Shown here piece after piece: positions 9,059-15,103 of a stretch of DNA of 15,736 bases. The notes beneath the pieces were generated by a model. It worked only from the letters and a program-made list of their open reading frames with translations, did not search any database and was not told where the DNA came from. Each line of letters opens with the position of its first letter. Position 1 is the first letter of the stretch. Both the position numbers and the translations under genes were made by a program. Source of the DNA: DATDOO01 sp035293245 (GTDB lineage Bacteria; Pseudomonadota; Gammaproteobacteria; Methylococcales; Methylococcaceae); the NCBI GenBank assembly GCA_035293245.1, contig DATDOO010000106.1, forward strand, positions 1 to 15,736, written 5' to 3'.

Positions 9059-9357
9059 CAGAGGGTAATTCCCTTGCGTTTGGCTATTTCATGGATGGCT
9101 TGCGGCCGGGTTTCCGGAGTGTCCAGCACCACGTCCACCGAGCGGCCGCCCAATACTCGGGAAAGACGGGCGGAAAGCAACGCCGCCGTATATGCGGGTC
9201 GAGGGGTCGGATGAACCGTGCCGATCATGAGGTCTACATCGCCCCCTTTCGCTGTATCGTCCACCCGGGAGCCGAAAAGGACGATATGGACTTCTTCACC
9301 CAGCATCGCGGTCACGGTGCGGCGAATGGCCAGGACGTCGTCGGGGGAAAGGCGCAT
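9058..9357 (-). CDS. MNT-type minimal nucleotidyltransferase, probable antitoxin to HepT
   Basis: A 99-residue nucleotidyltransferase of the polymerase-beta superfamily. The active site shows G29-S30 and D40-V41-D42 (GS...DVD), with D75 in RSVDVVLD as the probable third metal-binding carboxylate. The spacing between GS and DxD is nine residues, one fewer than the usual GSx10DxD. In known systems the enzyme AMPylates HepT and so acts as the antitoxin. I chose the ATG at 9357, which begins the conserved domain; the frame stays open farther upstream, but that stretch looks non-coding and overlaps the neighbouring promoter region. No obvious Shine-Dalgarno precedes the ATG. It is the first gene of the pair and diverges from the cytochrome P460 gene. 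Confidence 0.82.
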   Translation of the reverse strand: MRLSPDDVLAIRRTVTAMLGEEVHIVLFGSRVDDTAKGGDVDLMIGTVHPTPRPAYTAALLSARLSRVLGGRSVDVVLDTPETRPQAIHEIAKRKGITL

Positions 9358-9460
9358 GGTTTGATGTGGAAAGAATGATGAAATGTACGGGTGGTGTCTC
9401 GCGGAAAGGCTATTCGAACGATGGCGCGGAAACAAGGGACCGCGAAAGCCCTGTCGCGCC

Positions 9461-9480
9461 AAAATGGACATGTCCTTTTT
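9461..9480. promoter_or_regulatory. Operator-like dyad upstream of the cytochrome P460 gene
   Basis: GGACATGTCC (9466-9475) is a perfect 10-bp palindrome. It is flanked by AAAA and TTTT, so 9461-9480 is a 20-bp dyad with one mismatched pair (9465/9476). Immediately downstream, GGGG TGTG CCCC (9481-9492) forms a second short inverted repeat. The dyad centre is 25 bases before the candidate -10 box, so a bound protein would cover the -35 region. The regulator is unknown. Confidence 0.45.
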
Positions 9481-9495
9481 GGGGTGTGCCCCTTT

Positions 9496-9515
9496 TATAC
9501 TCATGTATCCAGGAG
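9496..9515 (+). promoter_or_regulatory. Candidate -10 box and ribosome binding site of the cytochrome P460 gene
   Basis: TATACT at 9496-9501 matches the sigma70 -10 consensus in five of six positions. No good -35 lies at 16-18 bases, which would fit an activator-dependent promoter. AGGAG at 9511-9515 is a strong Shine-Dalgarno eight bases before the ATG at 9524 and fixes that start. Transcription from this -10 would give a leader of about 16 bases. Confidence 0.5.
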
Positions 9516-9523
9516 AAAAAATC

Positions 9524-10027
9524 ATGAACAGTTTTCTTCCGAAAACCCTTTTGCTGCTTGTCCTGCCCTTGCTTAGCACTGCGTCCGTCGCCGAGGCGCC
9601 GCCCGCGCCCAACGGCATTACGCTGCCGCCTTATTTCAAGGAATGGCGGCTCATCGGCCTCTCGCACCGCACCGACAAGAACAGCCTGCGCGCCATCCTC
9701 GGCAATCCCAAGGCCATCGAGGCGGCGCGCGCGGGGCAGACCAATCCCTGGCCGGACGGCGCCGTCCTGGCCAAGATCGTCTGGCAGGACGCCACCTTGC
9801 CGGAGTGGGAGTCGGCCACCGTTCCGGGCAATCTGCAGCACGTGGAATTCATGGTCAAAGACCGGCTCCGCTACGCCGACACCGGCGGCTGGGGTTTCGC
9901 CCGCTGGCTGGGCGAGGAACTCAAGCCCTACGGTAATGACGCGAACTTCGCCAACGAATGCTTCACCTGCCACGGCGCGGCTTCCAGCCGGGATCATGTG
10001 TTCACCCATCCGGTGAAAATCCCCTGA
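9524..10027 (+). CDS. Periplasmic cytochrome P460-family c-type haem protein
   Basis: A 167-residue secreted protein. A signal peptide (Lys7, then the hydrophobic stretch LLLLVLPLL, cleavage near SVA/EA at 22-25) directs it to the periplasm. The mature protein has the cytochrome P460 pattern, including FMVKDRLRYADTGGWGFARW (109-128) and a single c-type haem site, CFTCH (146-150), close to the C-terminus and followed by VFTHP. Cytochrome P460 proteins carry a haem cross-linked to a lysine and oxidise hydroxylamine or handle nitric oxide; related cytochrome c' beta proteins bind NO without the cross-link. Lysines 84 and 112 are possible cross-link positions, but an alignment is needed to say which type this is. 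The strong AGGAG site sets the start. Its stop lies two bases before folP, so it is probably cotranscribed with folP and prmB. Confidence 0.88.
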   Translation: MNSFLPKTLLLLVLPLLSTASVAEAPPAPNGITLPPYFKEWRLIGLSHRTDKNSLRAILGNPKAIEAARAGQTNPWPDGAVLAKIVWQDATLPEWESATVPGNLQHVEFMVKDRLRYADTGGWGFARWLGEELKPYGNDANFANECFTCHGAASSRDHVFTHPVKIP

Positions 10028-10029
10028 GC

Positions 10030-10926
10030 ATGAGCCGCCTGGTCGAGCGCCTGCACGGCGACGTGCCCCTGCTCATGGGGATACTCAACGTCACCCCGGA
10101 CAGCTTTTCCGACGGCGGCCGCCATCTCCCGCTGGATGCCGCGCTGGAGCAAGCTGGAAGGATGCTGACGGAAGGGGCGGACATCCTGGACGTGGGCGGC
10201 GAGTCCACCCGGCCCGGTTCCGAGCCGGTGGACGCCGCGGAACAGATGCGCCGCGTGTTGCCCGTCATCGAGGCCATCCGGCGCCAATGGCCGGAGTGCT
10301 GCGTCAGCGTGGACACCAGCCGCGCCGCCGTGGCCGAAGCCGCCCTGGATGCGGGCGCGGATCTTGTCAACGACATCTCCGCCGGGCGGGACGATCCCAA
10401 GATGTTTCCCCTCATCGCCGCGCGCGGCGTGCCGATCCTGCTGATGCACATGCAGGGCACGCCCAAGACCATGCAGGACAATCCCTGCTACGAGGACGTT
10501 GTGGAGGAAGTGCTCGCATTCTTCCGCGAGCGGATTGCGGCGGCCCGCGCGGCGGGCATTCCGGACCGGCACATCGTCCTCGACCCCGGCATCGGTTTCG
10601 GCAAGCGCAAGCAGGACAATCTCGACCTTCTGGCCAGTCTGGACCGATTCACCGCCATGGGCTATCCGGTATTGCTCGGCGCCAGCCGCAAGCGCTTCAT
10701 GGGCGCCATCTGCCGGGAGACGGAACCCGCCGCCCTCGTCCCCGCCACCGTCGCCACCACCGCCCTGGGCGTCATGGCGGGAATAAGGATTTTCCGTGTG
10801 CACGACGTGCGCGAGAACCGCCAGGCGGCGGACATCGCCGCCGCCGTGCGCACCGCCAGACGCCCTCACCCCGGCCCACTCGCAGAGGGAGAGGGCGAGC
10901 AAGGTCGCGGCCAGTTTCCTATTTGA
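10030..10926 (+). CDS. folP: Dihydropteroate synthase
   Basis: A 298-residue cytoplasmic enzyme that joins 6-hydroxymethyl-7,8-dihydropterin diphosphate to p-aminobenzoate in folate synthesis, the target of sulfonamides. Family motifs are in order: MGILNVTPDSFSDGG (16-30), ILDVGGESTRPGS (52-64), VDTS (94-97), NDIS (114-117), DPGIGFGK (185-192), LLGASRKRF (215-223, with K221) and RVHD (256-259). The ATG at 10030 begins two bases after the P460 stop; frames upstream of it belong to that gene. The last ~21 residues (from 278, rich in G, E, P and R) lie past the normal end of the family and come from a palindromic repeat inserted in the DNA. prmB follows after 12 bases. The catalytic core looks intact. 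Confidence 0.97.
   Translation: MSRLVERLHGDVPLLMGILNVTPDSFSDGGRHLPLDAALEQAGRMLTEGADILDVGGESTRPGSEPVDAAEQMRRVLPVIEAIRRQWPECCVSVDTSRAAVAEAALDAGADLVNDISAGRDDPKMFPLIAARGVPILLMHMQGTPKTMQDNPCYEDVVEEVLAFFRERIAAARAAGIPDRHIVLDPGIGFGKRKQDNLDLLASLDRFTAMGYPVLLGASRKRFMGAICRETEPAALVPATVATTALGVMAGIRIFRVHDVRENRQAADIAAAVRTARRPHPGPLAEGEGEQGRGQFPI
10862..10896. repeat. REP-like palindromic repeat inside the folP 3' end
   Basis: GCCCTC (10862-10867) pairs with GAGGGC (10891-10896), enclosing a C-rich left arm and a G/A-rich right arm (CAGAGGGAGAGGG). This resembles the dispersed intergenic repeat of the CCCTCACCCC...GAGGGAGAGGG type that I recognise from many proteobacterial genomes. Here it is read through in frame and encodes the folP C-terminal extension. 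No second copy is seen in the window. Confidence 0.6.
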
Positions 10927-10938
10927 ACGGGAGAAAAC

Positions 10939-11859
10939 ATGAGTGAAGCCGCCCTGCAGCATCTGCAAACCGTTCGCGACTGGATCCGCTGGGGGGCGAG
11001 CCGTTTCACTCAGGCCGGGCTGTTTTTCGGCCACGGCACGGCGACGGCTGTCGACGAGGCGGCGGCGCTGGTGCTGCACACCGTGCATCTGCCTTACGAC
11101 CTGCCTTTCACGTACTTCGACGCGGTGCTGCTGCCCGAGGAGCGCAGCAGGATCTTTGCCCTGATCGAGCGCCGCACCGCCGAACGCAAGCCCCTGGCCT
11201 ATCTGCTGCGCGAGACACAATTTGCGGGACTGACCTTCTATGTGGACGAACGGGTGCTGGTGCCGCGCTCGCCCATCGCCGAACTGATCGAGGAGCGCTT
11301 CGCGCCGTGGGTCGACCCGGATGGCGTGCACGCCGTGCTGGACCTGTGCACGGGCAGCGGCTGCATCGCCATCGCCATCGCCCACGCCTTTCCCGACGCC
11401 GTAGTCGACGCGACCGACATTTCCCCGGACGCCCTGGCCGTGGCGCGAATCAACGTGGAGCGCCATGACTTGGCCGAGCGGGTGCGGCTGATCCGCGCCG
11501 ATCTATTCGATGGCCTGGAGGGGGCGAAGTACGACCTGATCGTCAGCAACCCGCCTTACGTCGCCCGCGCCGAATGGCAAGGCCTGCCGGCCGAGTACCA
11601 CGCCGAACCGCGCTTGGGGCTGGAATCCGGCGCGGACGGTCTGGACGCCGCGCGGCGCATCCTCGCCGAAGCCGGGAGCCACCTGAATCCGGGCGGCGCG
11701 CTGATCGTCGAGGTCGGCAACAGCGCCGCCGTCCTGGAAGAGGCGTTCCCGGAAGTGCCGTTCTGCTGGCTGGAATTCAGCCGGGGAGGGGAGGGGGTGT
11801 TTGCCCTGACCGCGGAGCAGTTGAACGAATGGGCGGATTTGTTCGGAAATGCCGATTGA
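10939..11859 (+). CDS. prmB: Ribosomal protein L3 N5-glutamine methyltransferase PrmB
   Basis: A 306-residue S-adenosylmethionine-dependent methyltransferase expected to methylate a glutamine of ribosomal protein uL3 during ribosome assembly. The SAM-binding motif is DLCTGSGC (135-142) and the catalytic NPPY is at 204-207. The N-terminal stretch WGASRFTQAGLFFGHGT (18-34) and VLVPRSPIAELI (106-117) point to PrmB rather than the release-factor enzyme PrmC, as does GGEGVFALT near the C-terminus. A GGGAG Shine-Dalgarno lies just before the ATG. It is the last gene of the P460-folP-prmB run and is convergent with brnA, with 11 bases between the stop codons. No terminator stem is obvious in that gap. 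Confidence 0.94.
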   Translation: MSEAALQHLQTVRDWIRWGASRFTQAGLFFGHGTATAVDEAAALVLHTVHLPYDLPFTYFDAVLLPEERSRIFALIERRTAERKPLAYLLRETQFAGLTFYVDERVLVPRSPIAELIEERFAPWVDPDGVHAVLDLCTGSGCIAIAIAHAFPDAVVDATDISPDALAVARINVERHDLAERVRLIRADLFDGLEGAKYDLIVSNPPYVARAEWQGLPAEYHAEPRLGLESGADGLDAARRILAEAGSHLNPGGALIVEVGNSAAVLEEAFPEVPFCWLEFSRGGEGVFALTAEQLNEWADLFGNAD

Positions 11860-11870
11860 AGCCGGCTATT

Positions 11871-12116
11871 TCAGTGGGCGAGTTCCTCGCGCAACACTCG
11901 CCGCAGCACTTCCTCCGTGACCGGCGTCGCCTCCGGGAGGGTGGCATGACGCAAAGTCTCGTTGATAAGGGTCTGATAACCCTTGCCGGAGGATGCGGCG
12001 CGCGTCCGGAACGCGGCCAGAACGTCATCGTCAATGAACAAGGTGATGCGGGTTTTTCCGCTGGAAGGGACTACTGCGCCGCGTTTGGCGCCTGTGAAGT
12101 CGTAACTGTCTTTCAT
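11871..12116 (-). CDS. brnA: BrnA-family antitoxin
   Basis: An 81-residue DNA-binding antitoxin that in the family neutralises BrnT and represses its own operon. The family pattern is clear: KDSYDFTGAKRG at the N-terminus, then KTRITLFIDDDVLAAFR (21-37) and GKGYQTLINETLR (44-56), a ribbon-helix-helix type DNA-binding region. The rest (VTEEVLRRVLREELAH) is helical. Its ATG lies three bases after the brnT stop, so translation is probably coupled. It is the last gene of a minus-strand run and convergent with prmB. Confidence 0.9.
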   Translation of the reverse strand: MKDSYDFTGAKRGAVVPSSGKTRITLFIDDDVLAAFRTRAASSGKGYQTLINETLRHATLPEATPVTEEVLRRVLREELAH

Positions 12117-12119
12117 GTT

Positions 12120-12389
12120 CTAACCCTCTTCGTAGAGGCGCCGTTCTTTGGGGTCCGCATGGCGCGCGGAAATCACCCGTAATTCATCGGCATTGCGATA
12201 GGTGTATGCCACCGCCAACAGGCGTCCAAAGCCATCCGTTCCCAGGGTGATGAAGCGTTCCTCGCTGTGATTGCGGTCTTCAATGGTCAACGCCATGGGA
12301 TCGAAAAAGACCCCTTCCACTTCGGCCAGATCGACGCCGTGTTTCTGGCGGTTAATGACGTTTTTGACAGGGTCAAAGACTATTTTCAC
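12120..12389 (-). CDS. brnT: BrnT-family toxin (RelE-fold ribonuclease)
   Basis: An 89-residue toxin. Characterised BrnT proteins are RelE-like RNases that stop translation and are held by BrnA. Family features are MKIVFDPVKNVINRQKHGVD (1-20), FFDPMALTIEDRNHSEERF (28-46), the strand region around GRLLAVAYTYR, and the C-terminal RVISARHADPKERRLYEEG (71-89). I chose the GTG at 12389 because it begins the conserved domain and gives the usual ~90-residue length. The frame is open upstream, but that part runs antisense-free into the rnd 3' end and shows no family similarity. No Shine-Dalgarno is evident. The start is 20 bases past the rnd stop, within reach of two inverted repeats. Confidence 0.9.
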   Translation of the reverse strand: MKIVFDPVKNVINRQKHGVDLAEVEGVFFDPMALTIEDRNHSEERFITLGTDGFGRLLAVAYTYRNADELRVISARHADPKERRLYEEG

Positions 12390-12393
12390 GGCC

Positions 12394-12419
12394 AGATAAT
12401 ATACATATTTTATCTGTAT
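12394..12419. promoter_or_regulatory. Candidate brnTA operator overlapping the rnd stop codon
   Basis: Two overlapping perfect inverted repeats lie in an AT-rich patch: AGATAA (12394-12399) with TTATCT (12410-12415), and ATACA (12401-12405) with TGTAT (12415-12419). They begin five bases upstream of the brnT GTG and cover the rnd stop (12410-12412). On the minus strand, TAAAAT (12412-12407) is a 5/6 match to a -10 box, with TTGCGC (12433-12428) 15 bases upstream as a poor -35. This fits BrnA autorepression, which is inferred from the family. Confidence 0.5.
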
Positions 12420-13576
12420 TGGGAGCGGCGCAAATTTTCCACTTGCAGTGTCTTCCGCGAAAATTTGATTCCGCCTTCTCCTTCCAGCAATTCCTCCAAT
12501 TCCTGCCCCACCAGATGGTGCCGCCAGCCTTCGCGCAATTCCCCGCCGGTTTTCTCCAGCAGCAGCCATTCCAGGTCCTTGCGACTGGCGACCGAGGACG
12601 GGTTAAGCCGGTTTTGCACCGCGCGCAGACGCACCACGGCCTGCAGCGCGTCAAGCACGGCTTCCTGTTCCAGGGTGGGTCGGGGCGGAGCTGGCTGGCG
12701 GAAGAGAGGGATGGGGGGTTTGGCGGCGGCGTCGGCAATCAGGCGGCACAATTCTCCGCCGGAACGCTTGACGGTGCGCTCACCCAGGCCCCGCAAGCTG
12801 CCGAGCTGTTCCGGCGTGGCCGGACGCAGGCGCGCCAGGTCGAGGAGAGTGTCGTCCTTGAAAATCCAGCCGCGCGGCAGGTTGTCGCGCTTGGCGACAA
12901 TCTCCCGCCAGATGGCGAGTTCCTGCGCCACGGCCAGCGTCTTGCCGTTCAGCTTGTAAATGCCGCTGACGCGCTGCCAGGCATTCTCCGGATCGTTGCG
13001 GTACAGCGCCGGGTCGGCGAGCGCCCGGAAGTCCTCGTCCAGCCAGTCAAGCCGGCCCAGGGATTCCAGTTGGCCGCGCAACGCGGGATAAAGCTGCCCC
13101 AGCAACACGACGTCGTCGACGGCGTAATCGAGTTGCTCCGGCGACAAGGGGCGCTTCGACCAATCGGTGCGGGAGTGGGCCTTGCTCAGCGTGACGCCGA
13201 GCATTTCCGCCACCAGGCCGCCATAACCGATCTGCTCCTGATACCCCAGCAGCGGCGCAGCCAACTGGGTGTCAAACAGCGGCAGCGGCAGGGAGCCGCG
13301 CAACTGGAAGAAGATTTCCAGATCCTGCCGCCCGGCGTGGAAGACCTTGAGAATCGCCGGGTCGTACAAAACGTCCAGGATCGGCGTCAGGTCGGCCAGG
13401 GCCAGGGGGTCAATGCAGGCGGCTATCCGATCGTTGGCCACTTGCAGCAGGCAGAACTCCGGGTAGTAAGTGCGTTCGCGCAGGAATTCCGTATCCACGG
13501 CCAGCCAGGGGCTGCCGGAAATGGCTTGGCAAAACTCCCGCAACCGGTCGGGGGTGTCGATGAAGAGGGTTTGCAT
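12410..13576 (-). CDS. rnd: Ribonuclease D
   Basis: A 388-residue 3'-to-5' exoribonuclease involved in trimming tRNA precursors and other stable RNAs. The DEDDy exonuclease domain (about 1-170) has D28 and E30 in AVDTEF, D85 in HAGRQDLE, and Y151...D155 in YAVDDV. An HRDC domain follows (about 195-285, with LPRGWIFKDDTLLDLA), then a second helical C-terminal region as in the family (E. coli about 375 residues). The ATG at 13576 has no evident Shine-Dalgarno. It lies 50 bases downstream of the CYTH gene on the same strand and 20 bases upstream of brnT, whose regulatory repeats overlap its stop codon. Confidence 0.96.
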   Translation of the reverse strand: MQTLFIDTPDRLREFCQAISGSPWLAVDTEFLRERTYYPEFCLLQVANDRIAACIDPLALADLTPILDVLYDPAILKVFHAGRQDLEIFFQLRGSLPLPLFDTQLAAPLLGYQEQIGYGGLVAEMLGVTLSKAHSRTDWSKRPLSPEQLDYAVDDVVLLGQLYPALRGQLESLGRLDWLDEDFRALADPALYRNDPENAWQRVSGIYKLNGKTLAVAQELAIWREIVAKRDNLPRGWIFKDDTLLDLARLRPATPEQLGSLRGLGERTVKRSGGELCRLIADAAAKPPIPLFRQPAPPRPTLEQEAVLDALQAVVRLRAVQNRLNPSSVASRKDLEWLLLEKTGGELREGWRHHLVGQELEELLEGEGGIKFSRKTLQVENLRRSQYR

Positions 13577-13626
13577 GAGAAAGGGCTAAGGAGTCGAGCG
13601 CGGCATTGTAGCCGATCGTCTCCACA

Positions 13627-14109
13627 TCACCCTGCATTCTCGGGCCAGTTCCGGAACGGATCCCGCGCCAGCATGGTGTTGTAGTAACGAATGTCGTGGG
13701 TAACTTCCTCGCCCGCCCAAGACGGTTTCACAAACGCTTCGTCCGCATGCTCAAGCTCGATTTCCGCGACGACCAGGCCGGCGTTCTCGCCTTCGAACAC
13801 GTCGATTTCCCACGTATGCGCTCCGACGTCGACCAGATAGCGGGTCTTTTCGATCACCGGCCCCTGGCTGAGTTGGGTGAGGAGGGTATCCGCGTCCGCC
13901 AGGGGAATTTCATATTCGAACTCCAGGCGCTGTGCACCGACAGTTGCGCCTTTGATGTTCAGCCAGGCGCGATTGCCGCAGGTGCGCACCCGCACTGAGC
14001 AACGGTCTACGGCGTTGAGATAGCCCTGCCTAAGGTGATAGGACTCCCTGACGTTTCTTCGCCAGTCGTCGTTTAGCAGCAGGAATTTTCTTTCGATTTC
14101 GAGGGCCAT
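13627..14109 (-). CDS. CYTH-domain protein, probable inorganic triphosphatase
   Basis: A 160-residue member of the triphosphate tunnel metalloenzyme family. The signature ExExK is at E4-x-E6-x-K8 (MALEIERKFLL). Alternating charged strands follow, such as SVRVRTCGNRAWLNIKG, EFEYEIP, TRYLVDVGAHTWEIDVFEG and VAEIELE, which line the tunnel in this fold. Small bacterial proteins of this type hydrolyse inorganic triphosphate; some relatives are class IV adenylate cyclases or thiamine triphosphatases, so the substrate is inferred. The gene lies 23 bases downstream of the HDOD gene and 50 bases upstream of rnd, all on the minus strand, so it may share their transcript. There is no strong Shine-Dalgarno. 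Confidence 0.88.
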   Translation of the reverse strand: MALEIERKFLLLNDDWRRNVRESYHLRQGYLNAVDRCSVRVRTCGNRAWLNIKGATVGAQRLEFEYEIPLADADTLLTQLSQGPVIEKTRYLVDVGAHTWEIDVFEGENAGLVVAEIELEHADEAFVKPSWAGEEVTHDIRYYNTMLARDPFRNWPENAG

Positions 14110-14122
14110 GGTGCGAGTGGGA

Positions 14123-14139
14123 GCAATACGCTCTATTGC
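14123..14139. repeat. Inverted repeat between HDOD and CYTH genes
   Basis: GCAATA (14123-14128) and TATTGC (14134-14139) form a perfect six-base stem with a five-base loop. The stem overlaps the HDOD stop codon (14133-14135) and sits 13 bases before the CYTH start. No T run follows on the minus strand, so it is not a standard terminator; it could be an RNA processing or attenuation element. Confidence 0.35.
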
Positions 14140-14981
14140 GAGTATATGGCTCGCCAGATTTGCTCGAAGTTGGCTTCGACTTCGTGTTCCGCTTCGAGCA
14201 GGTGCTGATCGGTCAGAGCCAATGCCTGCATCAGCGGCTCGGCGGAGGACGGGATTTCCCTGGCGGCAAGGGATTCGGTGATTTGGCCCACCAGGCCGGC
14301 CAAACGGATGAGCAGGGTTTCTCCCTTCCAGCGCGGCGCCTGCTCGGGGGTATTGAGATAGGTTTGAACCTCGGCAATGATTTCCGGCAAGCGCCAGTGT
14401 TTGCTCAGGGCCGCCCCGACCGCGTAATGATCGAAACCCAGCATTTCCCGTTCCACTTCGTGGTCGGGCCGCTTTTCGGCGCGGGCGCGCATGACGGCGG
14501 CGCGGGCCAGTTCAGGTATTTCGTGGTACATCACCAGGCAACCGATTTCACGCAGTAGGCCGCAAAGGAATAAGGTGTCGTTTTCTACCGGGTGATGATT
14601 ATCCGGAAGCCGCTTCGCCAGTTCCCGCGCCCACAACGCTGTGCGGACGCTCACCGACCAGAACTGGCGCATGGAAATCAGGCCGTCCGGCAGGGTGCTG
14701 AAGCGGTCCATGACCAGCGTGGCGACGGCCAGATTGCGGATGTCCCGTGCACCGATCAACGACACGGCTCGGGATATGGTGGAAACTTTACCCGGTAGGC
14801 CGTAGAGGGCGCTGTTGACCAGTTTCAGCACCCGGGTGCTCAGCCCGGGATCGTATTCGATGAGGCGATGGGCGTCGCCCAGATTGGCGTGGGGGTTATC
14901 CAGAATGGACAATAAGCGGGCGAGCGTTTCCGGGGGCGAAACCAGGGTGGGGGAACTGACGATCAGGTCTTCGGGAGCCAT
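14133..14981 (-). CDS. HDOD-domain signalling protein
   Basis: A 282-residue protein dominated by an HDOD domain (about 12-205), a non-catalytic relative of HD phosphohydrolases found in signalling and motility proteins. Typical sequence includes LLSILDNPHANLGDAHRLI, DPGLSTRVLKLVNSALYG, KVSTISRAVSLIGARDIRNL and FWSVSVRTALWARELA; the later segment LFLCGLLREIGCLVM is also typical. The C-terminal ~75 residues are helical. The frame is open back to 15125, but the ATG at 14981 has an AAGGA Shine-Dalgarno nine bases upstream and starts just before the domain, so I prefer it. It is divergent from a pseudo-receiver GGDEF gene, suggesting a shared regulatory region and perhaps a shared pathway. The precise role is unknown. 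Confidence 0.9.
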   Translation of the reverse strand: MAPEDLIVSSPTLVSPPETLARLLSILDNPHANLGDAHRLIEYDPGLSTRVLKLVNSALYGLPGKVSTISRAVSLIGARDIRNLAVATLVMDRFSTLPDGLISMRQFWSVSVRTALWARELAKRLPDNHHPVENDTLFLCGLLREIGCLVMYHEIPELARAAVMRARAEKRPDHEVEREMLGFDHYAVGAALSKHWRLPEIIAEVQTYLNTPEQAPRWKGETLLIRLAGLVGQITESLAAREIPSSAEPLMQALALTDQHLLEAEHEVEANFEQIWRAIYSQ

Positions 14982-15019
14982 GGGCAGAAATCCTTTCCAA
15001 AACCTTTTGTATTTTCCGG

Positions 15020-15046
15020 CTATTGGTCTATCCTCTATTGGACTAT
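15020..15046. repeat. Direct repeat CTATTGGwCTAT, 15-bp period, in the HDOD/GGDEF divergent promoter region
   Basis: CTATTGGTCTAT (15020-15031) recurs as CTATTGGACTAT (15035-15046), 11 of 12 bases alike and 15 bases apart. It lies centrally in the 122-base gap between the HDOD start (14981) and the GGDEF start (15104), a position suited to a regulator of both genes. TAGAAT at 15071-15076 could be a -10 box for the rightward gene. Confidence 0.45.
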
Positions 15047-15103
15047 GATTCGGGGTGATGGTCAAATACCTAGAATTATCTGGATCTTGAGGAACTTGGG
15101 ATC

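Noticed and set aside
9461..9480. The GGACATGTCC dyad with flanking T run as a Rho-independent terminator
   Set aside because: The palindrome has no loop, no gene ends just upstream on either strand, and its position at a promoter fits an operator better.
9358..9618. Longer N-terminus for the MNT nucleotidyltransferase
   Set aside because: The upstream extension is low-complexity, not part of the fold, and would overlap the P460 promoter and start; the ATG at 9357 gives the normal minimal size.
9994..11466. Long (490-codon) minus-strand frame opposite folP and prmB
   Set aside because: Crosses two genes with complete family motifs on the other strand; composition is that of a shadow.
12390..12569. 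Longer N-terminus for BrnT
   Set aside because: It would overlap the rnd coding end in another frame and does not resemble BrnT; the GTG at 12389 gives the family length.
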